Shown here in pieces: positions 1 to 5,044 of a DNA stretch of 5,044 nt. The translations under genes and the position numbers were made by a program. This DNA is from Cycloclasticus sp. (GTDB lineage: Bacteria > Pseudomonadota > Gammaproteobacteria > Methylococcales > Cycloclasticaceae): contig JAESRY010000172.1 in NCBI GenBank assembly GCA_016764415.1, positions 1,605 to 6,648 on the forward strand. The letters are read 5' to 3'. The notes beneath the pieces were generated by a model. The model was not told the DNA's origin. It searched no databases and saw nothing but the letters and a program-made list of their open reading frames with translations. Within the stretch, counting starts at the first letter, position 1. Each line of letters begins with the position of its first letter.

Positions 1-1091
1 TAACGCGTTGGCCAGCTTTCGTAATGTTCATCCACATTAAAAAATTGCGCTGCATGTCGTGGCCAATACGGGTTACTCAGCGCCTCTCTGCCAATCGTAA
101 TAATGTCAGCTTGCCCTGCTTGTAATATGCCTTCAGCCTGTTCAGGTTGTGTTATTAAGCCAACGGCCGACACCGGGATGTTTGATTTAGCCCGCATCGC
201 ATCCGCCAGAAAAACCTGATAACCAGGCGTGCGAGGAATCGCGTATTTGCCATACATACCCAAGACCCCACCACTTGAACAATCAACTAAATCAACACCT
301 AACGCGTGTAGCTCTTTAGCCAATTGAACTGAATCATCGATGCTCCAACCGATATTAACCCCTTCAATCACCGACATTCTAAAAAACAACGGTTTGTGCG
401 CTGGCCAGTTCGCGCGTACTGCTTCAACCACCTCACGCGCTAATCGTTTGCGGCCCTGCTCACCACCGTACTCGTCGGTTCTTGTATTGGTCAAAGGTGA
501 AAGAAATTCGCTGATTAAATAACCGTGCGCACCGTGTATTTCAAGCACATCAAATCCCGCAGCATTTGCCCTTGCAGCGGCAGCGCCCCATGCATCCAGC
601 ACCGTCTTAATATCGTTAACTGTTAACGCCACCGGTGACGGCCAACCTTCAGCAAGAGGCTCGGCAGTAGGGCCAACTGTTTGCCAGGGTTCGTCGCCCT
701 TTTCAGCGTCACTGGAATCTAAAAAACCGTTGCCTTCCCAAGGTGGGCGTGTGGAGGCCTTAATCCCCGCATGAGCAATTTGAACACCCATTTTCGCGCC
801 TTGTTGATGAACAAAATCAACCACGCGTTTAATAGGCTCTACCTGCTCATCAGACCACAAACCCAAATCACCCGCACTAATCCGACCGCGCGCTTCAACC
901 GCCGTGGCCTCGGCCATAATGAGCCCCGCACCACCTATGGCAAACTGGCCATAATGCACCAAATGCGTATCGTGCGCCTTACCATCAAGCTTCGCTTGGT
1001 AGGTGCACATAGGCGAAATCATAATGCGGTTTGAAAGCACAAGTTCCCGCACCGTTAACGGTGTAAAAAGTAATGTTTTTTGTGATGGCAT
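1..1091 (-). CDS. NADH:flavin oxidoreductase, Old Yellow Enzyme family (YqjM-like), 3' end cut by window
   Basis: FMN-dependent TIM-barrel ene-reductase, expected to use NAD(P)H to reduce C=C bonds conjugated to carbonyl or nitro groups in the cytoplasm. Seen: 363 codons read open to the left edge. A YqjM-class N-terminus carries C29 and Y31 (SPMCTY), matching YqjM Cys26 and Tyr28. Q104 and H107 lie in QIAHAGIKAS. The substrate-anchoring histidine pair is H186/H189 in EIHGAHGYLISEFLSP, followed by N202, R204 and DEYGG at 206-210. FMN-phosphate segments are SAVGLI (308-313) and IGREALSNPYW (333-343). Family members are about 340-370 aa, so only a few residues should be missing; the last bases read TA, either a stop or a Tyr. 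The start is the first ATG after an in-frame TAG at 1104-1106. No good Shine-Dalgarno site is seen. I110 replaces the Arg usual in AGRKAS. The physiological substrate cannot be read from sequence. The gene is divergent from the acyl-CoA dehydrogenase. Confidence 0.93.
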   Translation of the reverse strand, partial: MPSQKTLLFTPLTVRELVLSNRIMISPMCTYQAKLDGKAHDTHLVHYGQFAIGGAGLIMAEATAVEARGRISAGDLGLWSDEQVEPIKRVVDFVHQQGAKMGVQIAHAGIKASTRPPWEGNGFLDSSDAEKGDEPWQTVGPTAEPLAEGWPSPVALTVNDIKTVLDAWGAAAARANAAGFDVLEIHGAHGYLISEFLSPLTNTRTDEYGGEQGRKRLAREVVEAVRANWPAHKPLFFRMSVIEGVNIGWSIDDSVQLAKELHALGVDLVDCSSGGVLGMYGKYAIPRTPGYQVFLADAMRAKSNIPVSAVGLITQPEQAEGILQAGQADIITIGREALSNPYWPRHAAQFFNVDEHYESWPTR

Positions 1092-1129
1092 AAGGCTATT
1101 TTTCTATATGAACAAACAACTGGTTTTGC

Positions 1130-1158
1130 AACATAACAGCTGTTAGAATTTTCTACAA
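1130..1158 (-). promoter_or_regulatory. Candidate promoter of the flavin oxidoreductase gene
   Basis: On the minus strand TTGTAG (1158 to 1153) and TATGTT (1135 to 1130) lie exactly 17 bp apart, a sigma70-like arrangement pointing at the ATG at 1091. The boxes match consensus at only 3/6 and 4/6 positions, so this is a spacing-supported guess. A perfect palindrome overlaps the -10 box and spacer, which would suit repression. No convincing promoter was found for the acyl-CoA dehydrogenase in the opposite direction. Confidence 0.35.
1134..1145. promoter_or_regulatory. Perfect 12-bp palindrome TAACAGCTGTTA, candidate operator
   Basis: TAACAGCTGTTA equals its own reverse complement and lies in the 146-bp gap between two divergent genes, overlapping the candidate leftward promoter. 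Such a site could bind a dimeric regulator and control both directions. About one perfect 12-mer palindrome is expected by chance in 5 kb, so the support comes from location. No regulator gene is in the window. Confidence 0.35.
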
Positions 1159-1173
1159 GTTATATGTATTAAG

Positions 1174-1197
1174 GCTTTATACACTATCGGATAAAGC
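1174..1197. repeat. Inverted repeat GCTTTAT-N10-ATAAAGC upstream of the acyl-CoA dehydrogenase
   Basis: GCTTTAT (1174 to 1180, first base read as the second G-C step of AAGGCTTTAT) is mirrored by ATAAAGC (1191-1197) around a 10-bp spacer, ending 40 bp before the ATG at 1238. The half-site centres are 17 bp apart. It may be a second operator, or a weak hairpin in the 5' leader. No T-tract follows, so it is not a terminator. Confidence 0.3.
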
Positions 1198-1237
1198 TTA
1201 AATACCCTCTTTGCATTTAATAGAACATATTTAAAAA

Positions 1238-2404
1238 ATGAATTTTAATTACTCTGAAGAACAACAAGCGATACGGGACTCAATGTTAAAATTATGCGCT
1301 CCCTTTGACGATGCCTATTGGCTAGAACGTGATAACAGCGGTGGTTTCCCGCACGACTTTTATGCCGCCATTGCCGAAGGTGGCTGGATGGGAATTTGCA
1401 TTCCTGAGGCCTATGGTGGTTCAGGCTTAGGTATTACCGACGCTGCGATTATGGCCAGCACTATTGCTGAATCTGGCGCGGGGATGTCTGGCGCATCTGC
1501 TGTTCACATTAATATTTTTGGCCTAAACCCTGTGGTCGTCTACGGTAACGAAGAACAAAAACAACGCATGCTGCCCCCGATGGCAGCCGGTAAGGAAAAA
1601 GCCTGTTTTGCTGTCACTGAACCCAACACCGGCCTTAACACCACACAACTTAAAACATTGGCCGTTCGCAAAGGTGATAAGTATATCGTCAATGGCCAAA
1701 AAGTTTGGATTTCCACCGCACAAGTGGCCGATAAAATACTGTTATTGGCGCGCACCACACCTTTAGAAGACGTTAAAAAGCCATCACATGGATTGAGCCT
1801 TTTTTATACTAATCTGGACCGCAATAAAATAGACGTTCAAGAAATAGACAAGATGGGCAGAAAAGCAGTCGATTCAAATGAATTATTTATTGATGGCTTA
1901 GAGATACCCGTTGAAGACCGAATCGGCGAAGAAGGCAGAGGGTTTGAATATATCCTTCACGGCATGAATCCCGAACGTATTCTTATTGCTGGCGAAGCGG
2001 TTGGTTTAGGCCGAGTAGCACTGGAAAAAGCCAAAAACTACGCTAAAGAACGTATCGTTTTTAATCGCCCTATTGCCCAAAATCAGGGCATCCAACACCC
2101 ACTTGCCATCTGCTGGGCTGAACTTGAAGCTGCTTGGTTGATGGTGATGTCAGCCGCCTCTCAATACGATAACAATCAAGCCTGCGGCGCAGCCGCTAAT
2201 GCTGCCAAATACCTTGCCGGCGAAGCGGGCTTCCATGCTTGCGAAACCGCTGTTATGACCCACGGTGGATTTGGCTATGCAAAAGAGTACCATGTTGAAC
2301 GTTACCTACGCGAATCACTGATCCCACGTATTGCGCCTGTAAGCCCACAGTTAGCATTATGTTATATCGCAGAAAAAGTACTGGGCTTACCTAAATCTTA
2401 TTAG
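1238..2404 (+). CDS. Acyl-CoA dehydrogenase family protein (FAD-dependent)
   Basis: Cytoplasmic flavoenzyme, 388 aa, the usual family length, expected to oxidise an acyl-CoA at C2-C3 and pass electrons to ETF. Domains in order: N-terminal helical domain about 1-120 starting NFNYSEEQQAIRD; middle beta domain about 122-230 with FAVTEPNTGLNTT (124-136) and VWIST (156-160); C-terminal helical domain about 232-388 with ER-x-x-F (271-275) and THGGFGYAKEYHVERYLRE (341-359), ending LGLPKSY. The usual C-terminal catalytic Glu of medium-chain enzymes is absent: the aligned position is P367 in RIAPVS. E246 in NPERIL aligns instead with the catalytic Glu of isovaleryl-CoA and long-chain dehydrogenases. 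The signature GSD is GLN here (132-134). The start is supported by the family-typical N-terminus, though no clear Shine-Dalgarno site precedes it. A 46-bp gap without a terminator leads to the next gene, so co-transcription is likely. The true acyl substrate is unknown. Confidence 0.95.
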   Translation: MNFNYSEEQQAIRDSMLKLCAPFDDAYWLERDNSGGFPHDFYAAIAEGGWMGICIPEAYGGSGLGITDAAIMASTIAESGAGMSGASAVHINIFGLNPVVVYGNEEQKQRMLPPMAAGKEKACFAVTEPNTGLNTTQLKTLAVRKGDKYIVNGQKVWISTAQVADKILLLARTTPLEDVKKPSHGLSLFYTNLDRNKIDVQEIDKMGRKAVDSNELFIDGLEIPVEDRIGEEGRGFEYILHGMNPERILIAGEAVGLGRVALEKAKNYAKERIVFNRPIAQNQGIQHPLAICWAELEAAWLMVMSAASQYDNNQACGAAANAAKYLAGEAGFHACETAVMTHGGFGYAKEYHVERYLRESLIPRIAPVSPQLALCYIAEKVLGLPKSY

Positions 2405-2440
2405 AAAATTCATCAAGCACCTTTAATAAAACGAATCTTT

Positions 2441-2445
2441 AGGAG
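2441..2445 (+). promoter_or_regulatory. Shine-Dalgarno site AGGAG that fixes the start at 2451
   Basis: AGGAG sits 5 bp before the ATG at 2451. The in-frame ATG three codons later (2460) would be 14 bp away, so the first ATG is preferred. Confidence 0.75.
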
Positions 2446-2450
2446 TTTTT

Positions 2451-3047
2451 ATGTCACGAATGAAACCACTATCCATTGAAGACTGCCAAGATGCTGATTT
2501 AAAAAAAGAATTCCAGCACTTTATGAACACGCTAGGCTTTGTACCTAATAGCTTATTAACCATGCAACGTGTTCCGGCCATTGCCAAATCTGTTATCCAA
2601 ATGAATAAAGCGGTTTTTGCCCCAAAAGGACACGTTGACCTTGGCTTTAAACGGCTTATTGCACATATCGCTAGTCAAGCTGTTGGCTGCCAATATTGCA
2701 AAGCGCATACCTCGGTTAGCGCCACCCGCTTTGGGATTAGTGAAGAGAAGCTCAGAGACGTCTACAACTACAACAAAAGCCCTCTTTATAGCGATAAGGA
2801 ACGCATTGCACTAGACTACGCATTAGCTGCTGCCTCTGTACCTAACGATGTGACTGATGAAATGTACAACGCGCTAAACCAACATTGGAATGAAAATGAA
2901 ATTGTTGAACTTCTTGGTGTTATTGGTATGTTCGGCTTTTTCAATCGTTGGAATGACTCAATGGCAACACCTCTGGAAGAAGAGCCATTAGCAGCGGCTG
3001 AACAACTTATTTCTGATAAAGGTTGGGACGTAGGAAAACATACTTAA
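2451..3047 (+). CDS. Carboxymuconolactone decarboxylase / AhpD-like peroxidase-related protein
   Basis: A 198-aa, mostly helical cytoplasmic protein of the CMD/AhpD superfamily. The diagnostic segment is VGCQYCKAHTSVSATRFGIS (78-97): a redox-type C80-x-x-C83 followed by H86. In AhpD the corresponding Cys pair and His form a thiol peroxidase and lipoyl-linked disulfide reductase centre; the pair and His kept here favour a peroxidase or disulfide-reductase role over true decarboxylase activity. In AhpD the His lies four residues after the second Cys, here three, as in many peroxidase-related members. The N-terminus GFVPNSLLTMQRVP (29-42) and the later GMFGFFNRWNDSM (159-171) are typical of this subgroup. 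A strong AGGAG precedes the start. The gene follows the acyl-CoA dehydrogenase by 46 bp on the same strand and is convergent with the membrane-protein gene, only 14 bp separating the stops. The exact substrate cannot be stated. Confidence 0.88.
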   Translation: MSRMKPLSIEDCQDADLKKEFQHFMNTLGFVPNSLLTMQRVPAIAKSVIQMNKAVFAPKGHVDLGFKRLIAHIASQAVGCQYCKAHTSVSATRFGISEEKLRDVYNYNKSPLYSDKERIALDYALAAASVPNDVTDEMYNALNQHWNENEIVELLGVIGMFGFFNRWNDSMATPLEEEPLAAAEQLISDKGWDVGKHT

Positions 3048-3061
3048 ACCTCTAACAAACG

Positions 3062-3463
3062 TTATTGTTTAGCATTTTTCCACACCCAAACCCCGCTAGC
3101 GATAATAATGATATGAATAACCAACGTAGCCATTGCCATCCAAAGCACTTCGTCATTCATTGCACTATAGATATCCCATATTCCAAATAGCGTTTCCGTT
3201 ATTAACACAATAGGAACAAGACCCGCTGAATATTTATCGGGCTGACGGGAGCCAACCAATAAAACCACACCAATTGCAGCAAGCCCAAGCCCGACAATCA
3301 ACCAAGCATCTAGTAATAATTGAAATATCGCTTCACCTTGATACAATTCCACATTCGGGTACATCCCAGGTAATTGTGAGGACCATATAGAGGGCCACAA
3401 TAAAATCAAATTAAGTATATAAAAAATGCCTACACTCACCATCCAAATACGCAAACCTTTCAT
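3062..3463 (-). CDS. Four-helix membrane protein, BphX-like
   Basis: A 133-aa inner-membrane protein with four hydrophobic segments at about 6-24, 48-71, 80-98 and 106-127. Positive charges (K2, R5; R73 and K77; K129 and K132) place both termini and the middle loop in the cytoplasm. The start RIWMVSVGIFYILNLILLWP and the segment LLLDAWLIVGLGLAAIGVVL resemble, from memory, the BphX-like family, small proteins of unknown function first noted in biphenyl operons; this match needs a profile search. Polar residues within or near helices (D52, E90, D97, H117) may matter for function. The start has GGAGA (minus strand, 3476 to 3472) at 8 bp spacing. It is divergent from the BphK-like glutathione transferase, another bph-operon accessory type, which supports the assignment. 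If it is not BphX, it is simply a small DoxX-sized membrane protein of unknown role. Confidence 0.8.
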   Translation of the reverse strand: MKGLRIWMVSVGIFYILNLILLWPSIWSSQLPGMYPNVELYQGEAIFQLLLDAWLIVGLGLAAIGVVLLVGSRQPDKYSAGLVPIVLITETLFGIWDIYSAMNDEVLWMAMATLVIHIIIIASGVWVWKNAKQ

Positions 3464-3503
3464 TAAACTATTCTCCAGTTTTTTTATTTTAGTACGTCAT
3501 TTC

Positions 3504-3519
3504 GAATATTAGTATATTC
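3504..3519. promoter_or_regulatory. AT-rich inverted repeat over the -10-like box of the BphX-like gene
   Basis: GAATAT (3504-3509) and ATATTC (3514-3519) are mirrored around TAGT. On the minus strand this stretch holds TATACT (3516 to 3511), a 5/6 match to a sigma70 -10 box pointing at the BphX-like gene; its -35 region is poor. It could be an operator, but AT-rich repeats arise easily by chance. Confidence 0.25.
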
Positions 3520-3549
3520 TTATCAAGAAGCCAAGAACAGCGTTATAAT
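3520..3549 (+). promoter_or_regulatory. Candidate sigma70 promoter of the glutathione transferase gene
   Basis: A consensus TATAAT at 3544-3549 is preceded by TTATCA at 3520-3525 with an 18-bp spacer. Transcription would begin near 3556, giving a leader of about 83 nt that contains the inverted repeat at 3580-3606. The -10 is a full match and the -35 matches 4/6. Confidence 0.5.
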
Positions 3550-3579
3550 AACCCCAAGCATTTATCTGCTTCAACAACC

Positions 3580-3606
3580 ACATGCCAGCGTTTAATATCG
3601 GCATGT
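3580..3606. repeat. Inverted repeat ACATGCC-N13-GGCATGT in the leader of the glutathione transferase gene
   Basis: ACATGCC (3580-3586) is mirrored exactly by GGCATGT (3600-3606). It lies between the candidate promoter and the Shine-Dalgarno site AGGAA (3627-3631). It could be an operator downstream of the transcription start or a leader hairpin with a 13-nt loop. No T-tract follows, so it is not an ordinary terminator. Confidence 0.4.
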
Positions 3607-3638
3607 TTTGATTAATATATGACAATAGGAATAGACGT

Positions 3639-4250
3639 ATGAAACTTTATTACTCCCCCGGCTCATGTTCATTATCTCCACATATTGCTATCCATGAGGC
3701 TGGTTTAACCGGTAGCACAGAACTTGTTAAAGTAGACTTGCAATCTCATACACTTGAAAATGGTGATAACTACCTCGACATTAATCCTTGCGGTTATGTG
3801 CCAGCATTAGAATTAGATAATGGTGAATTCATATTTGAAGGCCCTGCTATTGTGCAATACATTGCTGGTCTTGCACCCGAAAAAAACCTTGCTCCAGCAG
3901 CAGACACCTTTGAACGAGCAAAACTACAACAATGGTTAAATTTCTTATCAACAGAATTACATAAAGGTGTTGCGCCATTGTTTAACCCAGCTATGCCAGA
4001 TGAAGCAAAAGCTATTATTGTAGAAGGTTATAAAAACCGTCTAACTCAACTGGTTCAGGTAATGGGTGACAATAAATACCTACTGGGCGAGCAATACTCA
4101 GTGGCTGATATTTATTTATTCGTTATCTTAAGCTGGCACCCATACTTCGACTTTGACGCATCAGCTTGGCCTACGCTAAAAGCGTTCCAAGAGCGTGTTG
4201 GCTCGCGTGTAGCTGTGCAACAAGCCTTAAAAGAAGAAGGTTTAGCGTAA
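3639..4250 (+). CDS. gstA: Glutathione S-transferase, Beta class (GstA/BphK-like)
   Basis: Soluble 203-aa enzyme conjugating glutathione to electrophiles; relatives encoded in bph operons (BphK) act on chlorinated biphenyl metabolites. The N-terminal thioredoxin-fold domain (about 1-80) starts MKLYYSPGSCSLSPHIA and has the Beta-class catalytic C10, the cis-proline P55 in YVPAL, and the glutathione-contacting E67 in FEGPAIVQYIA. The helical domain (about 88-203) has QQWLNFLSTELHKG (97-110), with H108 in the place of the Beta-class active-site His, and the folding N-cap box SVADIYLF (154-161). The length is standard (about 201-203 aa). AGGAA at 3627-3631, 7 bp before the ATG, supports the start. 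Resemblance to BphK of Burkholderia xenovorans and E. coli GstA is recalled, not computed. It has its own candidate promoter and a terminator directly after it, so it may be a single-gene transcript. Whether it serves an aromatic pathway or general detoxification is open. Confidence 0.95.
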   Translation: MKLYYSPGSCSLSPHIAIHEAGLTGSTELVKVDLQSHTLENGDNYLDINPCGYVPALELDNGEFIFEGPAIVQYIAGLAPEKNLAPAADTFERAKLQQWLNFLSTELHKGVAPLFNPAMPDEAKAIIVEGYKNRLTQLVQVMGDNKYLLGEQYSVADIYLFVILSWHPYFDFDASAWPTLKAFQERVGSRVAVQQALKEEGLA

Positions 4251-4262
4251 GTTTAACTCGTA

Positions 4263-4297
4263 GCCCAAGATGCTATTGCAGCACCTCGGGCATTTTT
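4263..4297 (+). terminator. Rho-independent terminator after the glutathione transferase gene
   Basis: GCCCAAGATGCT (4263-4274) pairs with AGCACCTCGGGC (4280-4291) around the loop ATTGC. Ten of twelve positions are Watson-Crick pairs with two A-C mismatches, and A plus five T (4292-4297) follows. It starts 12 bp after the stop codon and separates the transferase from the aldehyde dehydrogenase at least partly. Confidence 0.85.
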
Positions 4298-4328
4298 AGC
4301 ACCCTATCATCATAATCACAGAGGCATC

Positions 4329-5044
4329 ATGGAAACCAAACTAATTATCAACAATGAAGCTGTAGACGCATCAAACGGCGCTACCTTTCAACGACTTAAC
4401 TCAGTAACCAACAAAACCGTCACTCAAGGCGCAGCCGCCACCATTGACGATGCAAATAAAGCCGCTGATTGTGCCGCTATAGCATTTAAAACTTGGTCTG
4501 AAACGGGGCCAACAGAGCGTCGTTTTTTACTATTAAAAGCAGCCGATATTTTAGAGAGCAAGGCAACCGAATTTATTCAAGCGATGGCAGCTGAGGTTGG
4601 CTCCTCAGCGCTTTGGTCAGGCTTTAACGTCATGGCGGCGGCCGGTTTATTCCGTGAAGCAGCCAGTATGACCACTCAAATACAGGGTGAAACCATCCCG
4701 ACCGATAAGCCTGACACCTTATCGATGACCTTTCGCCAACCCGTTGGTGTTATTTTCAGCATGGCCCCGTGGAACGGCCCCATTGTACTGGCAGCGCGAG
4801 CCATTGCTTACCCAATAGCTTGTGGTAATACCGTTGTTTTCCGTGCATCAGAAGTTAGCCCTAAAACACATATGCTAGTGGCTGAGTCATTAATCGAGGC
4901 CGGCTTACCAGCGGGTGTCCTTAATGTCATCACGCATGCTTCGGAAGACGCACCGCAGATTACTGAAGCATTAATTGCACACCCCGCGATACGACGCATT
5001 AACTTTACCGGCTCTACACGTGTTGGTCGTATTATTGCCCAACA
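4329..5044 (+). CDS. Aldehyde dehydrogenase, salicylaldehyde/vanillin dehydrogenase type, N-terminal half
   Basis: NAD(P)-dependent oxidation of an aldehyde, probably aromatic, to the acid. 238 complete codons run open to the right edge; the family is about 480 aa, so the catalytic Cys and general-base Glu lie outside. Seen: N-terminal arm METKLIINNEAVDAS; ADCAAIAFKTWSETGPTERR (46-65); GETIPTDKPDTLSMTFRQPVG (120-140), which strongly recalls NahF salicylaldehyde dehydrogenase; the oxyanion-hole N149 in APWNGP; coenzyme-binding VVFRASE (169-175) and NFTGSTRVG (225-233). R172 stands where most family members, including NahF, have the Lys that contacts the coenzyme ribose. The start has AGAGG (4320-4324) at a short 4-bp spacing, and the N-terminus lines up with relatives. 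It lies 78 bp after the transferase gene, past a terminator; no clear promoter of its own is visible. Substrate choice between salicylaldehyde, benzaldehyde and vanillin cannot be settled from this half. Confidence 0.93.
   Translation, partial: METKLIINNEAVDASNGATFQRLNSVTNKTVTQGAAATIDDANKAADCAAIAFKTWSETGPTERRFLLLKAADILESKATEFIQAMAAEVGSSALWSGFNVMAAAGLFREAASMTTQIQGETIPTDKPDTLSMTFRQPVGVIFSMAPWNGPIVLAARAIAYPIACGNTVVFRASEVSPKTHMLVAESLIEAGLPAGVLNVITHASEDAPQITEALIAHPAIRRINFTGSTRVGRIIAQ

Noticed and set aside
615..627. GTTAAC repeated twice one base apart
   Set aside because: Within conserved coding sequence of the flavin oxidoreductase; two hexamers in tandem are readily explained by the encoded LTVND residues.
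340..1034. Two short open frames on the plus strand (340-522 and 771-1034)
   Set aside because: They lie antisense within the flavin oxidoreductase gene, lack ribosome sites and show no recognisable protein features.
1523..1758. Two overlapping minus-strand open frames inside the acyl-CoA dehydrogenase
   Set aside because: Antisense to well-conserved coding sequence, with low-complexity unrecognisable products.
2617..2814. Plus-strand open frame in another reading frame of the CMD/AhpD-like gene
   Set aside because: Fully nested in a gene with clear family motifs; no separate ribosome site.
3052..3078. Possible bidirectional terminator between the convergent CMD/AhpD-like and BphX-like genes
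   Set aside because: CTAACAA and TTGTTTAG pair only with a bulge and almost no GC, and the short T-run does not make up for the weak stem; it also overlaps the BphX-like stop codon.
4808..4999. Minus-strand open frame of 63 codons inside the aldehyde dehydrogenase
   Set aside because: Antisense shadow of conserved coenzyme-binding segments.

Overview
The window looks like a stretch of gammaproteobacterial chromosome. GC is moderate (roughly 43-45% by eye), intergenic DNA is AT-rich, and the proteins resemble those of aerobic Gram-negative degraders of aromatics and hydrocarbons. A marine hydrocarbon degrader is plausible, but this is inferred from gene content only. There are no rRNA or tRNA genes, CRISPR arrays, insertion sequences or phage genes. 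Six protein-coding genes fill nearly all of it, two of them cut by the window edges.

Layout: (1) 1-1091, minus strand: an Old Yellow Enzyme-type NADH:flavin oxidoreductase of the YqjM class, missing only its last few codons. (2) 1092-1237: a divergent control region with a perfect 12-bp palindrome and a second inverted repeat. (3) 1238-2404, plus: an acyl-CoA dehydrogenase whose catalytic base appears to sit at the isovaleryl-CoA dehydrogenase position. (4) 2451-3047, plus: an AhpD/carboxymuconolactone-decarboxylase-fold protein with a CxxC centre, probably co-transcribed with the dehydrogenase. (5) 3062-3463, minus: a four-helix membrane protein resembling BphX. (6) 3464-3638: a second divergent control region. 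(7) 3639-4250, plus: a Beta-class glutathione S-transferase very like BphK/GstA, followed by a clear intrinsic terminator. (8) 4329 to the right edge, plus: the N-terminal half of an NAD-type aldehyde dehydrogenase close to salicylaldehyde dehydrogenase NahF.

Taken together the genes suggest a catabolic and detoxification neighbourhood. An ene-reductase would reduce activated C=C bonds, an acyl-CoA dehydrogenase would oxidise a CoA thioester, an aldehyde dehydrogenase would oxidise an aromatic aldehyde, and a glutathione transferase and a thiol-based peroxidase-like protein would deal with electrophiles and peroxides. BphX and BphK are both known as accessory members of biphenyl (bph) operons, so finding their relatives side by side is the strongest hint to an aromatic pathway. 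No ring-hydroxylating or ring-cleaving enzyme and no regulator is present here, so the pathway assignment is inference. No wholly new system is evident. The most interesting leads are the BphX/BphK-like pair, the displaced catalytic glutamate of the acyl-CoA dehydrogenase, and the palindromic sites in both divergent control regions.
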